Source: Glandiceps talaboti (lineage: Eukaryota > Hemichordata > Enteropneusta > Spengelidae). From it: a stretch of 64,000 nt of DNA. The stretch spans positions 7,396,475 through 7,460,474 of the forward strand of contig NC_135554.1 in assembly GCF_964340395.1 (NCBI RefSeq). Direction: 5' to 3'. Each line of letters starts with the position of its first letter. Positions within the stretch are counted from its first letter, which is position 1. This document shows, one piece after another, positions 40,301 through 52,000 of the stretch. Under the pieces are notes generated by a model. It ran no database searches. It had not been told where the DNA came from and saw only the letters and a program-made list of their open reading frames with translations. The position numbers and the translations under genes were made by a program.

Positions 40301-43300
40301 TTAGTTTCTTTGATGTTCTGATCGCTGCAGAATACTCTGGTGTATAGATCATAGTGGCAATATCTGTATCCGATCCAAGAAAACTGAATTCACAGGGTCT
40401 CGGCAAGGTTAAGTTCAGATAAATAGATATGGTGAGACACGCAAAAATACAGACCACTAAGACTTGGGAGATCCGAACCGCTGTTGTTGGTGGATTCATT
40501 AGGATGTAAAGTACAAACATATATATATACCAAAATAATGACTAGAAGAGATGAAACAGTTCAAAAGTCGGTATTACTTCCAATCCCAAGATGTGAAGCG
40601 ATGAGCAACGTTTCAATGTGACTTGCACACCTTCATCAGGCTCAGCTGTTACTAACATGACAAACTTAGAGTAACTGCGCATTTTTATTAATTTATGGAC
40701 TGCATTACTGTCAAACGTGATATGAAGATTTCTATTATAGATCGAGTATTTATTGCTTTAAAAATACACTTATGATTTTTTAGAAATATTTCCAAATTTG
40801 AGAAATGAGCATACACGACTATGAAATAATCATTTACGTCAAATTCCTATTGAATTTATATATTTTTTTTACAACATGTTTTACTTGAAGAACATGTTTA
40901 ATTTTAAATAGAATGTGCCCGTTGACTGTTTGCCTTTTCCGTTAATTATTTGAAAGTAATGTTACACATTCAACGAAACTTATATTAGATATGATCACAT
41001 TTTACTAATACTATCTATGATCTTTGAAAAAGAAATGTGACCTCAACACTAAACAGTTGTAAAGTTTTAAACCTTTCAATTTATTTACGTTGTGGTTTTG
41101 ATACAGCAATGCTAATACTGAATATTTAAGAACGCTTGCTCTGTAGGATAACTCATCAACCTTATTAGTACTAAATTGTTTCCTCCTATGTTGTCTTAAA
41201 TTTCTAGGAAGGAATGAGTCTAAACTGGTGATTGATCCAAATTTCTCTAGTGTTTTCAGGAAACAGGGTGTGTGAAAAGGTTAGCTTCAATTATGTAAAT
41301 TCACGTGTGAATCTTGTCAGTTATGTACATTTAACTGGTTATGTCACTATAGATTGCTGAAATGTCAGTTCTTTGGTACGTTGCCACATTGATTAACAGA
41401 TTGCTACCTTTGATTAATATGGCCTCTAATAGTGTTATGTTACCATGTGCTGCTCTCTGTATATTATCGTGACTGACTGACTGACTAACTGAGTGTGAAG
41501 TTAGTACTTAAGCTTGCTGGCCACTTTTATGTATGTAATGTGTTGGTGAAATTGCTGATTGGTCTAAATTTCCGTTTGGTGTTTGGACCAACTGATTCAC
41601 CTCTTGTAGAAGGTCATGCACCCTGGTAAATTTATTTGGTAGATGACATTTTCTTAAATTTTGCTCTTCATCGTCTCCCATATTTTAAAATCATATATAT
41701 ATCCATATGTTTTTACTTTAGATTTACCGGTCCCTTTTCCTTTCCCCGGTATCATTTCTGTGCGTTCTGTAATGAATTACTTTCCTTGCATTGTTTTTTT
41801 TTTTTTTTGCATTTGTATTGGTTAATTAAGCAAATTCTGTATCCTGTGTAAATTGTATTTGTGTCATTACGATACATACATATATGTCAGCTTATGTCAC
41901 CAGACTATATATCGACACTAAATATAAGTATGATTTGACATGGGAGGAGAATTGCAATGTAGAATATAATATCAACTTACAGTCGCATTTAGTTGTCGCT
42001 CTTACATATGGATTTAAAGCACCATCACCACCTTCACCAGGTCTGTAGGTCCTTACAGCAAACATGTAGTCAGTGTAGGGTGATAAACCATCGACCACTA
42101 AAACTGTTTGACTGGAGACAACTTGAGGATACGCAGCATAGTCGTTCTCACTCGTCTTCTTGTACCATACTTCGTACTTTTCTATCGGACCATCACCAAT
42201 ATCGACTCCACGTTGCCAGGTATTCCACTTTACCGTAACTTGATACGTTTCGATATTTTCTATAAGTGGAGCGTCTCTTAACACTGGTTGAACTGAAATA
42301 TACCAAATATGAACACATGGTTACTTGTTATTTTCTGAATAGCTGTACCTGTCATGTCTGTGTTTTTGAAATGATTACTCTAAACTCATGCCACTATACT
42401 AAAAGTCACATTTGACCATGTCTTTCCACTGGAGTAAATCTTGAGCAGAGTATGTGTAAAGGTGGTGAGTATGAGACGAAATTGAACCATTGGCTTAATT
42501 TACCCGGTGATCTATCCCCTGGGCGTTGTAGACAGTCAAAAGTGGCACTGCGTCTCTTACTGCACGCTGGACAAAAGCTGGTGGTTAGGTGTGTCACAGG
42601 TAGGGTAAAGATTGCAAGGGTAAAGGTAGATAAATTGGGGTTTTCTTGTAGTGTTTGACAGTACTTCCCAAAAGGAAACTATACTACTAGTTGGCTCTTA
42701 ATTGTTTATGTACAAATTGTCTGTGCAGCAAAATTACGTAGGCACAGAAGCATGTAAGGCTTTATATAGCGCCATCTCTTGACAGACGAGAACATTTTTC
42801 ATAATCTCAAGGAGCTATTTTCAAAGCGACTGTTTGCCATTTTCTCACAGCTACACAGCGTCAAAGGGGTTTAAGTAATGTTGTTTTTAATTAAAGAATA
42901 GCATAATATGTCAAGTTCAATGTGATAACAGCGTGTGATAAAATTGATTTAATACATTGTACATATAGGAAACCAGATCTAAACAGGATAAGTTTGAAAA
43001 AGATAAAACACAAGCTTTTCGAATATTTATATACATATTATCATATATCATATATCATCAGAATTTCAAAATGCACAGCTCTGTATTAGTAAACTAACTA
43101 CTAGATTACACGAAATTTGAGGGTTGTCTTATTTGTTATTATCGATATATGTAACAATTTGAAACTACATGTATATGAAATTGGAAGCTTCCAACATATT
43201 TCTTCTGATTACCAAACATTGTTCTCAATGTATCAATGCAAACGACGTATTATTATATAAATACGTCAACAACCTTTGTAAGGTATGCGCACTCTGTTCA

Positions 43301-44764
43301 ATTTTATATACATTGACTTCTATAATAGGAAATATAAATCTTTTTCATGAACAATTAAACCACTGTCTCTTATCTCAGCCCACTGCAATAAGACGGGTTT
43401 GATGTGCAGTGGCTGTTAAAAGCAAAGAGTTATGTTTGTACAAACGAACTATTAATATTGTATTGATTGGCACTGCCATGTCATTTGGGTTATTTTATTA
43501 TCTACTTCAGAAGTTCTCCAATTGTTGACATAGGTTTGTAGTTTAGATTTCCATCGAATATACATATGTGCTATATCTGTTGCAATTGGTATATAATTGT
43601 ATAATCTTACCAAATGCCGTGGCCTCAATTGTTTTAAGTATTGTCCCACCACTATATGTAGCAATGCATTTCACATTTTCACCGTCAGTTACAGACACGT
43701 CATTAAAATAATGTGTGCGAACATAGTTAGGATGCAATCCACCTGTAGTTGATGTAGGTGAATATGAGCTTGATGCTATTTCTATGGTGACAGTTGTGTG
43801 TACATTGTCTTGTACTACACACGTGAATGTAGTTGGGTGACCGGAATTGGCTTTCACGTCTTGGGTTAAAGTGGATATAGACGGAAGACCATCTAGAAAA
43901 CATAAACAATAACGAGTCAATACGTAAATAGGGCTAAAAGACTGATATCATAACGTATTTCTAGATACCTTAAATATAGTTTTACTCTGTAAGAGCATTG
44001 GAAAATCAAAGCTACACTTGCAGCTGCAATTAGAACTTTCTACAAACTTTTATTTGATAAATAATGACTTACTAATAATATCAAAAAAAATTGCATAGTA
44101 TGGACACCTATACATATACATATTCGTGGCATGGTGAAACAGTTTCAATGAAATTGAGGGGGTCAACGCACCAATGAACAACCCTTTCAACTTGGAGGTT
44201 ATTACTTCTAGGGATAAAATCAGTTTGTATTAACATGTACCCGGTCGAATTATTGGTATTTGAACTATTTTCATAGCATATATTGTTGTCTGATTGGGAA
44301 AAAACCTAGTTACAGAAAGTCCATGTTTAACGAGCATACAAATCCTATGAGTTTTGCTTGAACACACACTATATATCAAATTTACCCTGTAGGCAATTGA
44401 GAAAGTAAATATCCACCTTTTTGCAGATGTGTCCAGTGTGAAGTTAACATGCTATTGCAAGTACAAATAATGATCTCATCTGGTTTGTTTTCATATTTTA
44501 CTAAGTATAACTATCGTATAACAGCGTTTACATTCTCGAAGCTTTGTTAATTATGTAGAAGTAAATAGATCGGAGTCTATCAGATTCGATCAACAGCAAC
44601 AGCAATCTACTAGTATTCAATGGAAATCAATGAGTCAAAACATTGTGTGTGAAGAGGTACCTATATACATCCGATAATGACAATATTCTCATCACATTAT
44701 GACGTCATGAATGACTTTGTTAATGTGTACCAAAACGTACACGCGACATACAGACAAACAGACC

Positions 44765-44808
<44 letters not shown>

Positions 44809-47800
44809 GGCAAACAACCGTGAAATTAACAATTAATAGCTTATATAGCCCGAACGACTACGACGTGGATATTCGATAAACAAATCTACAGCAATTCTAC
44901 AAAATAAATGGTACACTTGACGCATGCACACCAAATATATACACATTGTACGGATTTGCCTAGGATATCGTTACATTACTAACGATGGAAGTGTTCAGGA
45001 TAAAACATATTGTCGTCAATTAGCTAACACACCAACGTCGTTTGAGCTTTAACTGCAATAAATTTCGTAGTAGAAGGGAGCTAAGCGCAGCACAAGTGTA
45101 CAGCACCCGTGACACGGGGTGCACTGCTAACGATGTCCAAACACTAGTAGTGAGAAAACGTCAGAAAACGACAGTTTCTGTACTTTAGTTCAGTTCGAGT
45201 TCAATTATGTACGTTTATGCTGATGAGATGGACGTTTCTGTACTTTCCCATTAGCGCCTGTCTAATCGGGTTATACTCGATCTGAAAAAATAGTTCAGAT
45301 TGTGAGTCGGAAGTGATTTGAATACATTTGCATTTAGTTCAGAATATATTCATGAGTTGAACCCGATAACCGAGCAGTAAACAAAGGAATATTCAAAGCT
45401 ATCTCGCTTGCATGTGATTCAAAGCGTGTGCACTAATTGTTTGGCTACATGAAGGCGGGGGGGGGGGGGGGTGGTGCATAACAAAATGGTTACACACATG
45501 TTTGATATGATGAGAGCTATGTACATTTAATGTACATGTCAGTTGACATGTATACGAACTGACATGTATACGTACATATAATCGTAATCTATCCAGAGAC
45601 TTATCGTTCTTGGTGCATCCACCGATAACGTCAAAGGGATGATCGGAGAAAACCGAAAACAACAACGTGCAGATAACGTCCAAATATAAAAATCTCACCT
45701 GATTGGCAGTTCAGTCCAATAAACCCCACAGCACACATCGTTGAACAATCACCAGTAGTCCTATCACATGGTTGTAAACAGTTACAGTTTGTACATATAC
45801 CATTCTGATTAAATGTGTTGTAATCACAGCCTTACAAAAGACAGGAACAGTAATTGTCATTGAAATAAAAAAAGGTCTCCAGTAAAGGTTTCATTTGGGA
45901 AACTTGACAACAATAATAAAAAAAACTAGACACTAAATCATTATAATTACATTCAGCATCAACATTCTGTAATATGTTTGCATAGTAGTACATACATAAC
46001 TCGTGATTGTAATTGCTCGATATATTGAGAATAAGTTCACACGTTTATCACAATGGTAGAGTGCAGAATATCATATTTTACTGGTTTCGTTGCCAAGCTG
46101 TATTACACATTTTTATATCCAGGTTACATTCACTGTTAAATAAATGCATTACGTTAATGGCCAGCTTTTGTCACTTTAGTGTAAATGTAAATGTTTTTTT
46201 TTAATCATCTATTTACTTCCTCAAAATCTAAAACACACTGGACAAACTACTAATAACAAGAACTATAATACTACTTACCATTAGCCTGGTAACAGTTTGG
46301 TATATTCCTATTATCAAAACAGCAACCTCTTTCAAGACAATCAGCCATATTGTTTGAACTGCAACTTACGCGATTTGCAGCTGTGGTGTCACATTCGTCT
46401 TGTTAATATAGGAAACATGAGAGAAGAATAAATACAGATATGTGAGGAAACAGTATGTAAGATAAATACGAACGCCATTACGTTTTAATAAGCAATACAA
46501 CAGTGTAACCCCTCCTTCAGATACACATCATATACATGACTGTTGTTATCTTTAGTAAACAATATGCATAAGTATGTAAACCATAAATGTAAAGCTTAAA
46601 GTGGCCATATGGATGAAAATTTGGTATTTATTTTGGATTTTCATTTGATAAAACAGCTTCACTATGTTTTTCTTCTTGAAAAAATAAAGCGAAAGTACAT
46701 ATACCAAGTCTACGTTCATAACTCAATACATTGCAAAAAGATGCAGAAAGTGTAAAAAGTTTGTTATTGTACGAACAATATCAAAATTTTTACACATTGT
46801 TTAGTGTTTTGCTGTTTATTGAGATGTGAACATGGACTTGGTATACGTTATTTCACATTATTTTTTCAAGTAGCCGCTGTTTTATCAAATGAAAATCCAA
46901 AATAGATACTAAATTCTCCTCCATATGACCACTTTAATTAACGGAATAACAAAAGATGGAAAAGCAAACTATACGCACGAGCTAAAGAACAAATTCGCCC
47001 TCCATTCCCAATTCCATGGAACCAACAACAACCCATTGCGAGACATTCTATTCTCCAAACTTTTGGACTGTCAGGACCGCACTTGTTTCGCTCTGATTCT
47101 TCCATAGAACATCTTTCTAAGTAATGTAATGGTTACATGAAAATTTTATTTTAGATATATATATATAAACTACCAGGCATCATCCCTTTATAAATCACGT
47201 AGTATGGCAATGTGCAGATATCAGAAGACTTCTATAAAGAATCTAGATTATTTCCAGGATGATTCATAAAACGTGATAATTTGAGTAGGTTGCACTAGAT
47301 ATAAAGAAGAAAGAAAAATATAATTTAATATATCTACATTGAAATTAATAATAGCTCGATATTTCCAGATGTAAAAAAGATTGCCTCCCGTAAGGACACA
47401 ACCATAGATTTCTATTCTTTTGCATATTTTGAATGGAAAATTCTGAGGTAGAGATATTTATAAATGATAAATTTGTTTATATAAAATTCAAAGTTTGCCA
47501 AAGATATTGTCTAATTATAGAAAATCGTTTATCTTGCCAATGAACCATTACAATTATAAGCTTTAAAGGACATTTGCACCTCTTCACCATCAGTACATTT
47601 GCAGCGTGCATTCTAAGGCCTAAACAAATTGTTCGCTTCCGGCTACCGAACCACGCCTACTTATTCACTGCCGTCCATAAACATTGTTTAGTATCTAAGA
47701 TAAAATAAATTAAAATCATGAAATTTGTGAAGCCTCGCGAGAAACATTATAATGAATGTGGACACATTTGACTGTAATTGGAACAACACAATTTTATTTA

Positions 47801-48982
47801 GGACTAAATGATATTACTTAACTAATTATCAATCAAAAATGATAATAAAGACATTGAATATCTAAATTAAAAACTATATAAAAATGACCAGTGTATTGTT
47901 GTTTTTGATGTATGTATCAAATCATATGAAATTTGATGAGCGAGCACTCTAAATGTGCGCTTTTTGACACACCGTGCATATGCAATTTGAAGCTTGCATT
48001 TTGAGATGTGCCCTAACCTAATGATCAAAATTCATTCATTATGTAAAACACGAAAAATATAATACACTTGCACGTTCATAACATAAATGAATACAGAAAA
48101 GAATATGAAACCCAAAGCTTGAAATCTAAAGACACAGCTTAATTACCGAAAACCAATAATCCATGCAAATGATTCATTAAAACTAAAAGCACTGTAAACT
48201 AACTCCATACAACATGTACATATGTGAATTGTTACGAATAATATATGACATTTGAAACTTACTTTCTTACATTAAAGCCTAGATACAAAAAAAATCACGC
48301 AAATTATTAATTAAACCTAAATTAGCTATGCCAATGGGCTTTATTAGGTATGTGTACTTTGTTATGGTGGATATATGTACCACATTATATGGAATTTGCA
48401 GCGTGCATTACTTGTTATCAAAAGTATTAAAGTTATTCATAGCAATAGTAAAATATACATGTCAACAAACTTCATACAGCATATAAGCATTAATATGATT
48501 GATAACAGGATTATGTGAAATTTGGAGCTTGCCATCTTGCCCTAATTGCCAATAGGCATGGAAATTCCACATTAAGACTAAAATGCTAGCTAAACAGGCT
48601 TCCTATGTCTTGTGTGATTATTTTGGTTCATGTATGTACTAAATAGTGTATAATTTCAAGTGCCAATTCTGTATGGCTTTATTACAGAAAGAAATCGTTG
48701 ATTATGGAAATTAAACATTTCCGTCAATAGATACTCTAACTGGCTTTGTTAATTTTAATATAGATTAACTACTGAAAATCGTGAATTATGCAAATAACAA
48801 ACAAAATTTAATGTGTTTTGTTATAGTTAAGAAATATGTACGTATGTATTCTTGTTACTAAATATTATTCATTGGATGTTTACCAAAATCTAATCAGCTC
48901 TTGGGCTTCTTTTGGTACCCAATTTCATTAGGATCAATGCAGTATTTTTTGACATATCGCGTCCATGGACAAAGACACCCGC

Positions 48983-49019
<37 letters not shown>

Positions 49020-49030
49020 GGCACAGATAG

Positions 49031-49093
<63 letters not shown>

Positions 49094-52000
49094 AAGAAAG
49101 AAAGAAAGAAAGAAAAATAAAGCATAACATTCCCTATCGGGACGTCAATATGAAAGATATTTAATTATAAATCAAGGGCATCAAAATGTACTCGGGTATA
49201 CTTACTTGGCAGACTGCACTGTGGTACACCACTGCTAACAATACTGTCATAACAACAATCAGCATCAAGACACGTAGTTTCTAAATCATCGTGCGTATTA
49301 CAGTCGAATCTATTGCTTTCTTCTTCAACCTTGTCGCAAACCTGACCTATAGATTTATAATAGATGCATGATTTATCATGTACAATGTAAATGATAGCTT
49401 ACAGTGGAAGTAAAAATAAAGCAAACAAAACAAGCAGTGAATACAAATAAACCGACCACAATCTTATGTCATCCATACAATAAAACAAACATGCAACCAC
49501 ACAGTAATGTATAAAACACACATTCACACATATTTGCGTATGTGGTATTCTAACCTTTGCACTCGGAATAGAAGCTTCTTTTCCTTCTTGGTTACTGAAA
49601 GTTTGTTATGAAGATTGTTTGTTCTTTTGATCACGAAAGTGCTCCACGGCATATTTCACTTTACTATAGTCCATGGGCCAGAGGGGGTTACCGTGCACCC
49701 CCCCCCCCCAAACCTCCAACATAGGTATTTGTTGTTCAATGGAGTCTACTGAATAAGAAACAAAATGTTAACAGTGAACATTTTGGGATGCACTACCTGT
49801 TTGGCCTCGATTTCATATTACATGTGTGTCCCGGAATGGCGTCAACAAGTTGAGGGTAAGGGTAACACATTGTCTTCCATATGACACATGCAAGCACGGA
49901 CTTTATTATCCGTTATATATTTGGAAAGCTTAGGAAATTTCCTTTCAAATGATATAATGTTTGCCATACATATGCCGAGAAATAAAAATTGTGGAGGCTT
50001 TAAGTTGTCGATTTTTAAAAAAATTTTCAGCATAAACTTTTCATTCTTTTTTTTTTTAAGTAACATGATCTGATACACATAAGGGATGTTTTTTATTCAG
50101 CTGAATGAGCTGAACAAGGAAAAGTAGGTTAACATTGAACATTTTGTGGGTTATTAGTGATTGATGATGAGCGTGCTCATACATTTTTCTGATTGCTAAA
50201 ACATATATCTTTACAGGAAATATACTTTCTTTGAATAGGTAGCTTGTTATGTTGACATAACTATTTAAGGAAAATATCCATGGCTATTTAAGGAAAATAT
50301 CCTAAGATTGCTGAATGTAAATGGGGTAGGGGTATGATGTCTTCCTATGTGCTTAGTACATAATGCCTACATATGTAATCAATGCAGTAACACGGTTTTG
50401 TGATTGATAGATTATATTTCTTAAAAAAAAGAAATTGAATTCACTTTGAATGTCTAGCAAATTATGTGAAAATAAATGCCAATGAATATGTGGAGGCTTT
50501 AAATTGCCGATTCCTGAAAAATCAACATTTTTCCCCGTAAAAAGACATAAAGTTTCCATTCTTTGTTAAATAACATGACATGATACACATAAAGGGTGTT
50601 TGTTTATTTAGTTGAATGAGCTGAACAAGAAAAAGTAGGTTAACATTGAATATTTTGAGGGTTATTAATGATTTCCCCAATTAAAAGCAATACTATACGC
50701 TATTATTTTGAAATACTGACAGTAGGGGGTAAGGGTAAACTATCCTCTTCTGTGCTTTTTATTCAGCATCTTAGGAGCATATTAATACATTTTTTTCTGA
50801 TTGCTAGAACATATATCTTTACAGGAAGTATACTTTCTTTGAATAAGTACCTTGTTATGTTGACATACATGCCAAGGATCAATCTCAGGATATTTTCCTT
50901 AAATAGTATATCTTTGATATATATAATGGGTAATAAAGTCCGTGCTTGCATGTGTCATATGGAAGACAATGTGTTACCCCTACCCTCAACCTTTTGCCAT
51001 TCCGTGACGCACATGTAATTTGAAATCGAGGCCAAACAGGTAGTGCATCCCAAACTTTTCACTGTTAAAATTCTGTTTCTCATTCAGTAGACTCCAATGA
51101 ACAAAAAATACCTATGTTGGAGGTTTGTGGATGGGGGTGCACGGTAACCCCCTCTGGCCCATGGACTACTAGTCATGAAAGTAAACTGAGTAAGTCAAAA
51201 GAGGTTTGAATACTAGTGTCTACCATGGGCGCCAGCAGAGTTGGGGTTGGCAACTCTGCAGATGTCATTATCTTTCATGTTCGTATGTACGTACATAGAT
51301 TACTGTCGTGCGCCCTCAACGTAAAACATTGCCTTAGTATTTATATGTTCATTGTATGCCTTGAACCGTAGCGAGCATAGGTAGCCCACATACATGACAA
51401 TATACTGTCGAATAAACAAGTATGCCGCGTGAAAAGGACAGTCAGCGTCAGATATAATCTGTATAGTGGTACACTATCTTGTAGATAATAATATATACGG
51501 CCCGGAATTTGAAGTGCGCAAATCAGGTTGCTTACATGGTGCTAAGTTATGGTTATCTTGTTTAGGCCCTACCAAAATATATTTGGTTCCGTTTACCGAA
51601 GTATTTCACTGTCGACCCTAAGAACCTTTTTATGTGAAGTCTCGCCAGAGTGGATGCGGAAACTGTCATTAACTTAAACATGTAAAAATGACAATATACA
51701 ACCTATAAAACAATAACACAGAGACCATATTATAAAAAGAAAAATTGTTCTTCATCCCATGAACATTATACCACTGGACTAAGCGTGCGGAAGTGTTATT
51801 ATTGTATATTAACTTGAAAAAAGGAGGATATGCATAGCTGTGAGTTCAGAAAATATCCCAGTTCCACTTTTATTATGTACTTTCAATGATAACATAAGAC
51901 TAACTATTTAATGTAACAGAGCTGAGCTGACTATGAACCATGCTAACTCTGAAACAACTCTTAATAGAGGAAGTGACGTGATGTTATTTTGAAAACATTC

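Larger units (their letters stand above)
37363..40682 (-). mobile_element. Decayed Penelope-like element with pseudo-LTRs
   Basis: About 155-bp direct repeats (37363-37519 and 40531-40682) flank a broken minus-strand ORF. Pieces in coding order: an N-terminal region in 40520-39813; the L-S-x-R-S-L-S-P-H-E block and Y-I-R-R-I-R in 39825-39565; RT parts in 39403-38858 ([20 protein letters not shown]); G-T-A-M-G-T-P-F-A-x-S-Y-A-N near 38740; F-I-D-D near 38655; and a C-terminal GIY-YIG endonuclease (I-L-Y-V-I-T-C ... I-Q-Y-I-G-Q-T) at 38272-37490. Frameshifts separate these, so it is not functional. It lies in the intron between exons 6 and 7, in the same sense as the host gene. Confidence 0.92.

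Noticed and set aside
48894-49130. Ser/Phe/Leu and Lys/Glu/Arg repeat ORFs
   Set aside because: Artefacts of (GACA)n and (GAAA)n tracts.
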